Positions 23,860 through 34,843 of a stretch of DNA of 64,000 bases are shown here, piece by piece. Made by a program: the position numbers and the translations under genes. This DNA is from Sporodiniella umbellata (taxonomy: Eukaryota; Mucoromycota; Mucoromycetes; Mucorales; Rhizopodaceae). The stretch spans positions 56,848 through 120,847 of the forward strand of contig JAIXMR010000086.1 in NCBI GenBank assembly GCA_025677835.1, written 5' to 3'. How positions within the stretch are numbered: position 1 is the stretch's first letter; each line of letters begins with the position of its first letter. A model generated the notes under the pieces. That model was not told where the DNA came from, made no database searches, and was given only the letters and a program-made list of their open reading frames with translations.

Positions 23860-24783
23860 TTAATCAAACAAAGAGGGTATACAAAGTGGGGAAGTCTTAC
23901 TGGACGGCTCCTGGCTCAGTAAGTGCACCTTGTTTTTTTCAGACAGAGGACATCTCTTTCGTATGTTTGGAAACGATTTGAACAGGTGATAAAAGCTTTT
24001 CTTTTTGAGTTTTTCATGCGGTCTGTCCTGGCAGAGAGTTGAGCCTGAAAAAGCAGGAGGGTAAAGTCCATCGGCTTCCAGAGGCTAAAACAATTGGCTG
24101 AGTCCCATAACCATTCAATAGTCATCGCTTTACCTGAATACTCAACCCACCGTTCTTTCTTGATTTCTTTTGTCTCAAGATTTTCTTTTTGCTATATTCC
24201 AAAAGATTTCGACCACGCTGAATCCAGTTACCCTCTACTCTGATTCGTTTTTGGCTTACCTCGTAGATGCTCTCGGCCGTACTCGAACCATCACACTCAC
24301 TAAAGAAAGACTCCCAAGGATCAAAATGGATTTGGTCCAGAAAGTGATTCAAATCCTGTTGGATATCGAAAATAATCTTGTCTTTCTCACAAAGTTGGTA
24401 ACCATATTCGTTTTCAATCATGGCCCTCTTATTCTCATAGTCCAAATGCATCTTCTCCACTTGCTCTACAAGACCGTCAATCAACCCTTGTTTTACAAAA
24501 TAATAATAATAAAAATCCATCTTTACGTACTAGCGTAGTCTGCCTCAGCTTCGAGGGCTTTGCTTTTCCATCTTGCCACCATTTCTTTCAGTACAGCTAT
24601 CTCTGACTGATCCAAATACACTTGAGTCTTTCTTTTTGGTGGTATACGAATTACCTCTTTGGTTAACAGAGCGTTCGTTAGACTTAACGCTTGACTGATC
24701 TCAACGGTGGGAGGTCTGGGCGAAAGAACGGAATGCTGTTCAAGATGGACTCTTAGCTCTTCTTCAATAAAAGAGGATAACAT
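23860..24783 (-). CDS. Predicted coiled-coil protein of unknown function
   Basis: Minus-strand exons, in order of translation: 24531-24783, 24260-24486, 24134-24191 and 23860-24044; about 240 aa. Start chosen at MLSSFIEEELRVHLEQH, after a hydrophobic read-through upstream. Residues about 60-110 form a likely coiled coil (QSEIAVLKEMVARWKSKAL, then LVEQVEKMHLDYENKRAMIE). Next is a conserved-looking LNHFLDQIHFDPWESFF, then a Lys-rich tail. All joins keep frame with good donors (GTACGT, GTAAGC, GTAAAG). I do not recognise the family. The last exon is the least certain, but it stays open for 61 codons. Confidence 0.65.
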
Positions 24784-24970
24784 TGGAGAGAGAAAAACAA
24801 GGGCCTTTCTTAAAAGTGATAAATAATAAAACATTGAAAAAAACACTAAAACAACCCCCCCTCCAAAAATAAACACGATTGGTTACTTTCTATATCGTAA
24901 GCCATTTAACAGATAAAAGGACGTTCTTTTTAAAATAGAGTTTTATTTACAAGAGCTTGGTTAGGATCGT

Positions 24971-25267
24971 TTAATGGTTCAAGGCTCTGGGTTGCGTTTC
25001 GTTAGTGTTGATTTGTTTACGAACGTTGTTGCCAGCATTCTTTGGGATATGGGCGTTACCAGAAGCTGTGTGTGTTTGTAAATCTTGGGCGCGTCTTTCT
25101 TCATAGTCAATCTTGTCTTCACGGTCCTTTTGGAGCTTTTCAGGATCTTCTTCGTGTTCTTGAGCCTTCAAGGGAGTGCGGTGAGGGTTGGGTCCTTTGA
25201 CGCGCATACCACCAGCCATTTTAGCAGGAGTGTGTTCCAAGTTGACGTTTTGTGTTTGTTCAGCCAT
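24971..25267 (-). CDS. Small hydrophilic protein, hypothetical
   Basis: Uninterrupted frame of 98 aa starting MAEQTQNVNLEHTPAKM. It is very polar, with AGGMRVKGPNPHRTPLK and an acidic KLQKDREDKIDYEERRAQDL helix; no domain recognised. A TATAAAAG box at 25333-25340 lies about 66 bases before the ATG, which supports this start rather than the longer read-through frame. The low-complexity, charged sequence suggests an intrinsically disordered protein. Confidence 0.65.
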   Translation of the reverse strand: MAEQTQNVNLEHTPAKMAGGMRVKGPNPHRTPLKAQEHEEDPEKLQKDREDKIDYEERRAQDLQTHTASGNAHIPKNAGNNVRKQINTNETQPRALNH

Positions 25268-26030
25268 TTTTGAATTGATAAGTTTAATGATAATCCAAGA
25301 AAAAAAAAAAAAAAAAAAACCCCTCCATCTGTCTTTTATACTTATCCAGCTGCATAAAAAAAAAACAATTCTCACGTACAACAATCATCATGACATAGAC
25401 ACATTGACCTCCCGATATACTTCCATTGGGTGAAAGCTATCCCTACTTTGCTTATTTTGAGATCGTTAGCGTCATAGCCTTTCTATGACATCGACTTTCT
25501 TTATTTTCTTTTGGAAATAGCTGAGGATGGATTCTGCTTGCTGCGGTAGTAAAACAAAGCGTACGCCTCCACTGAATTGGTTTTAAACTTGAAAGCTTTC
25601 TTTGTATTTTAAAACCAGTAGACTTTGGTTCTATTGAAAATAGAATGAAAAAAAGTACCCATGGCGTGACTGTAGTCGGGCTAGGTCACAACGACTGCGG
25701 TGTGAGGTATCTCTAAATTGGGTGCTAGCATAGGCGATCAACAGTTGACGCGACTTGGGTCTTTTGTAGGTTAAATAAAAAGTGTACTCTAAATCATAAT
25801 CCATTGACTAATTCTTTCTTTTGTTTTTTTTCAACGCATCTCTCTAAATAAAAAGTACTTGGGTCGCTACTCCAGTTTATTCAAACAGCACACAGACCTC
25901 TTGAAATTCACATGCTTACTCAGATCCATTCTTATTTTAAACTCAGGTATTTTTAAGCTTCTGGTAGGGCTTTTTTTTTTTTTTTTTTTTTTTTTTTTTC
26001 TTATCCCCCTTTTTTTTTTAATTACTTGAA
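25268..26030. other. Divergent promoter region before PEX19
   Basis: About 760 bases between two divergently transcribed genes. A less AT-rich block at about 25660-25765 contains short repeats such as GTCGGGCTAGG and CGACTGCGG. A T run of about 29 nt (25972-25999) stands just before PEX19. No gene seen. Confidence 0.5.
25333..25340 (-). promoter_or_regulatory. TATA box of the small hydrophilic protein gene
   Basis: TATAAAAG on the minus strand, 66 bases upstream of the proposed ATG at 25267. Confidence 0.5.
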
Positions 26031-26942
26031 ATGTCAAAAGAAACACATCATGCTGACGATTCCGACTTGGATGATATGTTGGATGGTACCGGTCATCACT
26101 CTATTTTTGCTTTATTTAATCTATTCTTTGACTAGATGTCCTGGACACCATGACGACCGAAAAGGCCCCTAAAAAGACACCGGCCACTGAAGAAAAGAAG
26201 GTGGCGATGCCAGAAGGACTGGATGAAAACGATGAGTTTGCAAAGCAATTGGCTGCTGGAATGGAAAACCTAATGACCCAATTTGAACAAGAAGGAGAAC
26301 TCAAAGACACATTTGAAAAAGTCTGGTCTTCATTTGACGGTGAGAAAGAAAAAGAAAAGGCATCGCCACAGAGCTTTCAAGATGCTATTGGAAAGACAAT
26401 GAATAAGTTGAAAGACAGTTCAAAGGAAATCGATGTAAGTATTGATACATGTGTGTGTTTTAAAGAGTGGGACTGATGTTTGATGTCAGTCATCTATTGC
26501 TGAAGAGTCAGAAGATGCCTTTATGGCTGAACTGATGAAGCAGATGGAATCCTTAGCTGATGCTGGTGAATTCGAAAACGTTTTGGAAGGAATGATGGGC
26601 CAACTGATGTCAAAAGAATTGTTATATGAGCCTATGAAAGATTTAGAAAAAAAATACCCTGATTGGTTGGAGGAAAACAAGAGCAAGATAAAACCTGAGG
26701 AGTACGATAAATACCAAAAGCAATTTGTGATTTGCAAGCAAATCATCAGTACTTATGATACACCTGGCTTTGACTCAAAAAATCTGGAAGATGGAAAAAA
26801 GATTACTAGCTTAATGACAAAAATGCAAGAGCTCGGACAGCCTCCTGCTGAGCTGTTGGATGAAATGGCGCCTGGTATGAATTTCGGGGATCCCAATGCT
26901 GTACCAGACATGAAAGATTTAGAAAACTGTAATATCATGTAA
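26031..26942 (+). CDS. PEX19: PEX19 peroxisomal membrane protein receptor
   Basis: Exons 26031-26085, 26136-26434 and 26490-26942; about 268 aa. Pex19 is a cytosolic chaperone and receptor for peroxisomal membrane proteins and docks on Pex3. The N-terminus has the acidic Pex3-binding type segment SDLDDMLDDVLD, formed across the first intron. The middle is Met/Lys/Glu-rich with ENLMTQFEQEGELKDTF. The C-terminal helical cargo-binding domain contains EGMMGQLMSKELLYEPMKDL and YPDWLEENK. The protein ends CNIM, a CaaX farnesylation box typical of Pex19. It converges on the desaturase gene, leaving 132 bases, mostly a T run and an A run. Confidence 0.96.
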
Positions 26943-27004
26943 AATAAAAAAAAAGTAAAACTATGACACTGTATTTTGTACTTTATGTATATTTCCCCTC
27001 CCCC

Positions 27005-27043
<39 letters not shown>

Positions 27044-27074
27044 TATGTATGTATACAAGAGCGTGTAGCTAAGA

Positions 27075-28358
27075 TCATGGGTTTTGGACAACAGCAACAC
27101 GCATGTTAGAAAGCAAGTTACGAGCTGCATTTGAGTGGTTATACACTTGACCGTTAAAGCTCGCAGTCATGTCTTTTCCCTGACCCACCTTCAGATACTT
27201 GTATCCTCCTGGATGTTCGAAACCTACGAAATCGTAGATAACACCGTCCAAGATCAACCATTCTTTGCCTTCTTTGACCACAGCTTCCTCAAACGCTTTC
27301 AAACTGAGAACAGGCAGCTTGTCAGGACATGGGCCAAATATCAAGTGACTCTTGAGCGCATCCACTTGCTTCTCAATCATCTGTATGCGGCCTTTTTCTA
27401 TTTCATTTTTAGGAAACATTTTCAAGTTGTAGGTCATGCCAAAGTAGCTTAGGGATTTGATAAGCCATTTTGTTGGGTCGTATTGATGCCAGAGAATCGC
27501 ATTACGATAATCTTGAGGGAATTCATGATGAAAGTTATGGTAGCCCTCGCCGCCAGTCATAAGCGCGACAATCCAAGAGTTTCTGGGCGTATGATGGTCA
27601 TCGTAAGGGGTTTCGCCCAAGTAATGAGCCAAAGAGTTGACGCAAAAGGTCGAATGGTGCAAAACAACCATTCGACAGAGACCAGCAAAGACCAAACCCC
27701 CTTGAAAGTCTCCCCAGCCAAAGAAAGCGACAAGGCCAGGAAAGATAAAGGCCATCATCACAGCAAGGTAAAGATAGTACTTGTTTTGAAATCTCACTAA
27801 CGGATCAGACTTCAAGTCTTCAACATCGGCATAGCCAAGTCGACTTTTGGGACGGCTCACAAGCATCCAGCCTATATGAGAGAAAAAAAGCCCTCGTGGA
27901 GAAGAATAAGGATCCTTGTCTGTATCTGTCCATCGATGATGTGCTCTGTGCCCACGAGACCACCATTGGATCGACCCTTGAAAAGCGCCTGTCGCAGCCA
28001 GGCAGAGCAAAATGCTTGTCAATCGAGTACACTCAAATGAGCGATGAGCCCAATAGCGATGATAGCCTGCTGTTACGCCTAAAGAGGTGATAAAGTAGTA
28101 CACTATAGTCCATAGCAGTGTTTTCGATTGAAGCTCAGTACTGCTTCCATAATAGACCGCGAGTATGGGCGTTACGATCAGGAGAGTACTTTGTGGCCAG
28201 TTAACATGTCGATGAAAGTTTCTCCATGTCGTAGGCTCATCAAACAAATGAGGCATGTCAGCCTTAATACCTGGAGACTGGTGTTCCTCGGTTTTGGTGT
28301 AAGCATAACGAGGGAACTCAACTTTTTGATTGATAGTGTAGAGTTCGGTGAAAGACAT
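27075..28358 (-). CDS. OLE1: Delta-9 acyl-CoA desaturase with C-terminal cytochrome b5 domain
   Basis: Uninterrupted frame of 427 aa. It introduces the delta-9 double bond into palmitoyl/stearoyl-CoA at the ER membrane. The three His boxes are present: HRYWAH (100-105), HRAHH (137-141) and HNFHH (274-278). Hydrophobic pairs flank the first two boxes. The C-terminal cytochrome b5 domain carries heme ligand motif EHPGG (His 382) and the second His in NHSNAARNLL, so electrons need not come from a separate b5. Length is somewhat below yeast Ole1 (510 aa), mainly through a shorter N-terminus. TATA-like sequence lies just upstream on the minus strand (about 28400-28430). A 21-bp palindrome lies 345 bases upstream. 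Confidence 0.96.
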   Translation of the reverse strand: MSFTELYTINQKVEFPRYAYTKTEEHQSPGIKADMPHLFDEPTTWRNFHRHVNWPQSTLLIVTPILAVYYGSSTELQSKTLLWTIVYYFITSLGVTAGYHRYWAHRSFECTRLTSILLCLAATGAFQGSIQWWSRGHRAHHRWTDTDKDPYSSPRGLFFSHIGWMLVSRPKSRLGYADVEDLKSDPLVRFQNKYYLYLAVMMAFIFPGLVAFFGWGDFQGGLVFAGLCRMVVLHHSTFCVNSLAHYLGETPYDDHHTPRNSWIVALMTGGEGYHNFHHEFPQDYRNAILWHQYDPTKWLIKSLSYFGMTYNLKMFPKNEIEKGRIQMIEKQVDALKSHLIFGPCPDKLPVLSLKAFEEAVVKEGKEWLILDGVIYDFVGFEHPGGYKYLKVGQGKDMTASFNGQVYNHSNAARNLLSNMRVAVVQNP

Positions 28359-29587
28359 GGGCTAAAGATGAGAAGGAAAAAAAAAAACAGCCTGCTAAAG
28401 CCTTTTTATATGTTTTTTATACTTGTTATTCTCACTGAGACGATTTGCCATTAATACAAGTACTTTACAATGTTTTCTGAACTGCTCCTGATGCATAAAT
28501 AATATTAATGTTTTTAAAAAAGAATAAACAAGTTAGATAATGCCTGTATAAGAATAGAGATAGAGTCCAATGACTTTTTTTCTTTATTGTTGCTCTTATT
28601 GTGTGCATAAAAACTAGATCGATATTTGAATGGAGAGGAAAAGATATTCCAAGAAAGTTCCTATAAATTAATATGTACATAGAGCTTAAACAGCGGTCGT
28701 AGTGTGACATTTAAATTGTCACATTACTTTGGCTGTCCAATACTTGCAAACAATAAGAAAGAGCCCCCCCCTCAGAACATACAAACAGTTCAGACTTGAT
28801 TGGGCTTTATATACGTTTACAGATCGTATCCACAGCTTCTTCCCCTTTGGTTAACAGACAGGTGTCCGCAACCCCTTTGATTTTTTTTTTTTTTGAGCTT
28901 TTGTTTGCAAAGAGAATTCTATATGAGATTGGGCAAATTCAGGAAAAAGCGTCAAACACCTAGCCGTATTCTTATATGTTAACACTAAGAACACAAAGGA
29001 TTGTTTTTGGTTAAAACTTGGGTTCATTTGGACCATACGATAGATAAGTCCTTTTAGTAAAAACTATTATTCTTAAAGGTGAAATAAGAAATGAAAGACA
29101 ATACAAAGTTAGATAGAAACTGACGCCTGTCAAAAAAAAAAAAAAAAAAAAAAAGTTCATGTGCCTTGATAGATCAGTAGGCATTTGAAATGAAAAGTCT
29201 GTAGTGAGATAGGATTGCTCGAGTGGATATATCATGTCGTATTTTGAATCCGAGCATGCTTTTTTTTTTTATGGTGCGATTTCTGGATAAAAAGGGATTT
29301 TCGCTGGTATGATGTATTCCTGGCATCACTGTTACACAACGGTCTACTCTGCCTTTTAAAGTCAAAAAGAAATTCGAGTGTAGTTCCAGTACCAAAGAAA
29401 AAGCCGCAGTGGTTGAGTACAGGCTAGCATAATAATGACTTCATACAACTACGTCTGCATGAACAATAGGCTATTTTCTTTTTTTTTTTTTGGGGGGGAA
29501 AGAAACAAGCTAAATAACTTTGAACTCCAAGCTTTATCTTCTTTTTCTTTCAACTCTTTACAACTTTTCTAATTTTTTATACAAACC
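28359..29587. other. Divergent promoter region, desaturase and Ish1-like gene
   Basis: About 1.2 kb of AT-rich sequence with A/T runs (29132-29153, 29261-29270) and no supported coding frame. The minus-strand frames of 61-81 codons have no domain. Confidence 0.5.
28703..28723. promoter_or_regulatory. 21-bp palindrome TGTGACA-N7-TGTCACA, candidate factor site
   Basis: Seven-base arms flank a TTTAAAT-like centre. It lies 345 bases 5' of the desaturase ATG and about 865 bases 5' of the divergent Ish1-like gene. Symmetry suggests binding by a dimeric factor; the regulator is unknown. Confidence 0.35.
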
Positions 29588-30979
29588 ATGAAGTTATCTA
29601 CTTTGCCCTTAGCTTACTGTGCAGCTCTTATTTTGCTTGTTTCTGAATCACAAGCGCGAGGTAAGAAATATAAACCGAGGATATCTCACTGAATACTGAA
29701 CTCTTATGTAGTTCAAGATGGAAGTATGACAGATGACCTGAGTCAATGGACCAAAGATCAAGCCCAGGCCTATCTTGATAAATACCATATTGCTTATGAT
29801 AAAAACACCCAAGACCAAACCTTGTTGGACACTGTCAAGAAATACCGCGACGCTGCTGTTGCCAACACTAATGTGTTTATCAACAACAAAACAGATGTGA
29901 TCAACAAGATGGTGGATGCCGTCAAGCTCAAGCTATTGAGCAGCTACAAGGTATCGACCGAGAATGCCAACCAGTTGGCCAACGAAATCCAGCACGGCTT
30001 GAAGCAACTCGAGTTGAGCGGTAGTCTCACTGGCGACAAGGTAAAGCAAGCGTTGGATCGATGGGGTCATCAAGCCGTGAAGCAAAAGATCTTGACCGAA
30101 GCCCAGTTCAAAGAGCTTGCTTTGGATGTCCAAGGTCATTTTACCAGCCCCAGCTGGTACCAACGATTGTTAGGCAGCGTACCTTCGACTTCTGACTTAT
30201 TCCCCGAAGACGCCTATCATACCTGGCTCAAGTCTACCATCACTGAGCGTTTACAACAAAACAAGGAGTTGACCGAAGACCAGATCAACAAGGTGATCGA
30301 GAGTCTCAAGAAGTCCATCTCGAGTAGCTCGACTGCCAACCTTTCCAAGCTGGGGGATGTCTCCTGGTGGCAATCCTTCTCTAATCAGGTCTCTCACGAT
30401 GCCAAACTGACCACCGAACAGGCCAGCCAGGTAGCTGAGTCTATTAAGGATGATGTCAATGCCTACAAGATCTTTGCTATGGACTATGCAAGTGAAACCG
30501 CTCAAGAGACAGGAAATGCTTTCTATCGTGCCGGCCAATACGTCTACAACTCTGGCTACCAACTCTACCAGGCCTATATCGCAAAGCCTTTGGACACCAA
30601 GTCGTCCCAGGTGCAACGTGCCGCCACACAAGCCACAGATGCCGCTTACCAAACCGCCTCTATCTTGCGCAATCAAGCCTCTCAAGCCTCTCAGGACGCC
30701 GGAAACTCCATCGGCCAATACTGGCGTCAAAAAGAACTTGACAGCTATCGTCAGTTGGGATATACCGAAGCACACATTGATTGGATCCAAAACTACCTTC
30801 AAAAGACATTCCAGACCAAGAAGGATTGGACCAAAGAATCTATCACCGAGGGCATTCGTACCTTGCGTCAATACCTCATTCAAGCCAAAGTCCAAACTAC
30901 TGCACATATCGATGCTCAATTAAAATCGGTGGAAGAGTTGGTTCACTACTGGACAAGACGTGCTCACGATGAATTGTAA
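29588..30979 (+). CDS. Ish1/Msc1-like secretory or nuclear-envelope protein
   Basis: Exons 29588-29660 and 29712-30979; about 446 aa. The first exon encodes a signal peptide (MKLSTLPLAYCAALILLVSE) and is joined in frame to VQDGSMTDDLSQW. Helical HeH/Ish1-type modules occur near the N-terminus (LSQWTKDQAQAYLDKYHIAY) and near the C-terminus (LGYTEAHIDWIQNYLQKTF), with others likely between (for example DAYHTWLKSTITERLQQNK). Such repeats are found in S. pombe Ish1 and yeast Msc1, stress-related proteins of the nuclear envelope/ER. The middle has a Gln/Ala/Tyr-rich amphipathic segment. C-ending codons dominate, suggesting strong expression. Precise localisation is inferred. Confidence 0.8.
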
Positions 30980-31186
30980 ATAACTTAGTGTCTCTTTTAA
31001 TCAATAAATATATATTTAAAACAACCATGTAAAAAGAGTGTGTATACAGATGAGCGACGTTCATTTATTTCCGCCTGGGGATATAAAAAAAAAAAAACAA
31101 GGGGAGAGAGAAGGGGTATTATGTACATTATTTTTATATATAAGCAAAAAATAAAAATAAAAATAAAAGGGCATCTAAAGAAAAAG

Positions 31187-31218
<32 letters not shown>

Positions 31219-31237
31219 TTGTATGTATGTATGTTTG
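31187..31237. repeat. AT microsatellite followed by TATG-type repeats
   Basis: About 13 AT units followed by GTATGT/TATG units, ending just before the stop codon of the kinase gene (31239). Confidence 0.9.
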
Positions 31238-31238
31238 T

Positions 31239-31780
31239 CTAAGTCGAATGAGGAGGAGAAGTAGAATGATAGCCTTCATCTTTTAGATGTAAGGTATCCA
31301 TCAAGGTATGGTAGAGATACTTGTAAGACCAAACGTTACCCTTCATACGTCTCATATCCACAATATAAAGACCCGGCAAGTTCTTGATTTTGCAAAGTTC
31401 GATACTGAAACGAACCTCATCTCCTGGATCTACTGAGGATTCGCCATAGATTGTGGTGATCTCTTTTGGGGGATCAGGTCGACGCAATATGGAAGAAGAA
31501 CGCGTGGGCTGGATGGCTGGAACGATTTTCTTGGGCCGGACGCATTTTAATTTGTATTCGCCTCCATCTCGTTTGGTTTCGAGTCCCATACTGTTCAAAG
31601 TCTGTTTGACTTCTAAAAAGACCTGGAGTGGAGGTCGCGAGGTGAGCGCTTCTTGATCCACTGCGCCATGATGGGTTCTGAGCTTGGGATCGCTGGTACG
31701 ATTGGTGTAAGAAACGGTGGCTCTTGCATGCGAAGGAGGTGAATTGACAGTGCCTGTAGGATAGAATTAAACACTAGGGC

Positions 31781-31812
<32 letters not shown>

Positions 31813-33724
31813 TTCTATCTACTTACTCATCGGCTTCTTTTTGAACCAGTCGATCAGCTTTTTTCCGGCGCTGCGATGCTTTTCCTTATCAGACAAGGTT
31901 TGCTCGGACACAGAGGGGGATGAAGGGGAATCGAGCGGTCGACGGCGATGGGCAATGTTGTCTGTAACAGAATTGACCAAGAGACTGAGGGTCTTTCGCC
32001 GGGGTCCGCTTGAGGAAGGACGGGCGGGTGGGCCGGCGCTGACACGTTGCGTAGGGTGATTTTTTTTATAAGGTGTGCTGGCGCTCGTGTTGGGAGAAGG
32101 TGAGGCGTTTCGACGTTGCATACTTGAGATGAATTTGGCCTGAAGAATTGAGGGGGAAGAAGAAGGGGTGTTGGTAGTGGTAGTAGTAATATCCTGGCGA
32201 GTGGATTTCGAAGCAGGAGAACCCTTGTCATGAGCAGAAACGGGGCGTTTGGTTTTGGGCGTTTTGGGTGGTGTTTGGGGTGCGGTTTTGGGTGGCGGTG
32301 CCGGTGTGGTTTCGACAAGTACTTTGGAAGAAGTAGGTGTAGGCACAGGTGGCGCTTCAATCTCTGGTTGTTGCTCTTCTTTTTCAGCAATAGCGCTTGG
32401 GACTGTCTGATCCTCTTCGGGTGTAGGGTCTTGGGTAGGCTGATCAAAGAGATGTCGATGGGCACTAAGCCAAGGATGTTCCATCACGGTTTTCATAGTG
32501 CATCGCTTTTCTGGATCAGGTACAAGCATACGATGTAGTAGATCGCAGGCGTCTTTGGATATATAATCTGGGAATGTCAATGGGGTATTCAAGATATATT
32601 TGTAGAGCAGGTTGATATTGTAACTGTCTGGATTGGCAGGATCATCGTCGTAAGGCAAATAGCCACAAAGCATAGCAAACAGAATCACGCCACAGGACCA
32701 GATATCCACTGCTGGGCCGACATAAACACCTTGGTTCATGACCAATTCAGGTGCAGCGTAGCAAGGCGACCCGCAAGAAGTAGACATCAAATCGTCTACA
32801 GGCGAAGAAAATTGGTTTGCAAAACCGAAATCGGTAATCAAAACGTTTCTATGCTTATCGAGTAACAGGTTTTCCTAATAATAAAAGTAAGGAGTCCATG
32901 CTGCTATCGTTCTGGGGCTTTACCAATTTAAGATCTCGGTGAACGATATGTTTTTGATGCATATAATGTACGCCGCTCATCAATTGAGCAAATAGACGAC
33001 TTGCATCTTTTTCTTTTAGGTAGCGATGGGCCAGGATATAATCAAATAGTTCACCACCTGTGGCACACTGCAAGATGATGCCGATGTATTTCTCAGTTTC
33101 GATCACATCATATAACTCGACAATGTTGGGATGGCGAAGTTTCTATTGTATCCATTTTTTGTAGAGTAAGCCTTTGCAATTCCCACACACGCATACACAC
33201 AAACACACACACACACACACACGCACGCACACACACACACACACACGCACACACACACAGCCATTTTTTTACTTTTTTCTTACTCGTAACACGGATATTT
33301 CTCTTTCCACCTTTGTCATACGCGATGAAGTGTCTATATTTTCTTTTCGAATCAATTTGATGGCCACCTATAAAAAGTCAGACACCCTCTTTTCTGTTAC
33401 CACTACCTCTTTCCCAGTCTTGATTTCGATACCAAACTTGACTTTCCCAAACTCGCCCTCACCCAAGGTCTGCAGTAATAAAAAAGGACCAAAGACCGTG
33501 GGCTTTCTACCCGCTGGTAGTTGGTAATGGTACAGCTGGTAATAATACTGCCACCAAGGTTGCTGTTGGCCTTGTTTGGGTTTCTCTTGTTCTGAATCTT
33601 GTCTCATTTTCTGTAATTCACTTGGCATTGCTGTCACTGAATAGGCTCGTGGTTGAACCCGAGACGGAGTAGGTGTTTCGGTGAGTGTTTCTTGTTGAGA
33701 ACGAATCGTAGGTGTAAAAGACAT
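31239..33724 (-). CDS. KIN4: KIN4-type CAMKL protein kinase with C-terminal KA1 domain
   Basis: Minus-strand exons, in order of translation: 33407-33724, 33284-33367, 32924-33142, 31827-32874 and 31239-31753; about 727 aa. Kinase motifs: LGEGEFGKV P-loop; VAIK at the start of exon 2 (Lys about 110); catalytic HRDLKLEN (Asp about 204, split by an intron); DFG at 222-224; and GSPCYAAPELV. The insert DDDPANPDSYNINLLYKYILNTPLTFPDYI is typical of fungal Kin4/spindle-position kinases. A Pro/Ser-rich linker follows. The C-terminal region (PGDEVRFSIELCKIKNLPG, then YKYLYHTLMDTL) fits a membrane-lipid-binding KA1 domain. The second intron contains a long CA repeat and the fourth a T run of about 30. 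KIN4 rather than another CAMKL group is inferred from the insert. Confidence 0.88.
33183..33259. repeat. CA/GT microsatellite inside a kinase intron
   Basis: About 77 bases of mostly CA units, broken by GC interruptions, within intron 33143-33283 of the KIN4-type gene (GT-rich on the coding strand). Confidence 0.9.
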
Positions 33725-34843
33725 GTTTTTAGCAGAAATATATAAAAAAGCAACAACAACAACAACAACACTATTTAAATACGCTTGATAGAAAAACTCT
33801 TCCTTTTTAAGGATAGCTTCAAAATAAAAAACAAAAAATAAAACGAAAAAAGAAAAAGAAAATATAATAAAAAAAAAATGATAAAGCCATAAAGACCGAC
33901 TCGGCGTTGTGAAACCATTGTTTGGGAATAAAAGGTTGTAAAGAACAATGTCATTTGATCATAGGACGCTCTTGGCAGGAGCCAAAAGCTGTATGTGAGT
34001 TTATATATGTAGAGGGGAGAGAGAGAGAATCCCAAGGGAAAAAAGAGAGGGAAAGTCCCTGAAAACGTGGACAAGCGTTCTTTAGAGAGTGTCAGTTGAC
34101 ACTGAAAAGCACTGGTTAGATCGGTGCTTTTCTTACTGTCAAATCGATGGGCTAAAATAAATAAAAAAATGGCTTTTTATGAGGCAAAAAGGAAAGCGGT
34201 CAAAGCTTTTTTTTTTTTTTTTTTGCCTCCTACATAAACATTGGTCGTTATTTTTTTTTTTACTAAATAAAGTATAAAGCTTTTATTGACATAAAAAGCA
34301 AGTTTTTTTTAAAAATGGGAGATAAAGCAAAAAGAAGAAAATAGGGGATAGACAGCCTCCTTTTGGTAAAAATGGCAAAAGAGTAGAACGAACTGAATAC
34401 TAAGATGCCAAAGAAAGTATTCAGGAGAATCTATTCGGAATCCTCTATCTCGGTTATTCATCCGCTTTCTAAAGAACAGGTTCTAGGCTAAAGAAGCTGG
34501 TGCTTTCTTTTTTTGGTAGGCGGATCAGGCCATACAATGTGTCGGGTATATCATTTAATATCGTCATTTCACAACATACTGAATGTAACCCCTTCATGCC
34601 CCTTCTTTTCTTTTCTCTTTAGAAGAGAATCTTGTTTGGACAAAGTCTTTTGGGCTGAAATTCTTATTTCATTCAAGGGGCGATTATAAGGAGTTAAAAA
34701 CAACAGGTTTTCTGACGTAGACTTTAATTTTTTTTTTAAAAAAAATTGGTTTGTAAAACAATGTACACACAGGCTATATTTACACATACAAACGGAATCC
34801 TTTTGGCTTATGTACACAAATATATAATTTTTTGGAGGCACTC
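33725..34843. other. Intergenic region upstream of the kinase
   Basis: About 1.1 kb. Begins with an AAC repeat in the kinase leader (33752-33770), then AT-rich sequence with an imperfect hairpin (34096-34142) and T runs. The minus-strand frames at 33775-34074 and 34569-34841 have no recognisable domain. Confidence 0.5.
34096..34142. other. Two-part inverted repeat (hairpin-forming)
   Basis: Outer arms TTGACA (34096-34101) and TGTCAA (34137-34142) enclose inner arms AAAAGCAC (34105-34112) and GTGCTTTT (34124-34131), with an 11-nt loop. Together they make 14 paired positions with a small asymmetric internal loop. It lies 372 bases upstream of the kinase ATG. Function unknown. Confidence 0.5.

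Noticed and set aside
27000..27075. Long T then A run between PEX19 and the desaturase as a mobile-element tail
   Set aside because: No adjoining element, target-site duplication or coding remnant; similar runs occur throughout the window.
30251..30919. 222-codon minus-strand frame
   Set aside because: Shadow of the Ish1-like gene; strong codon bias of the plus strand explains the lack of stops.
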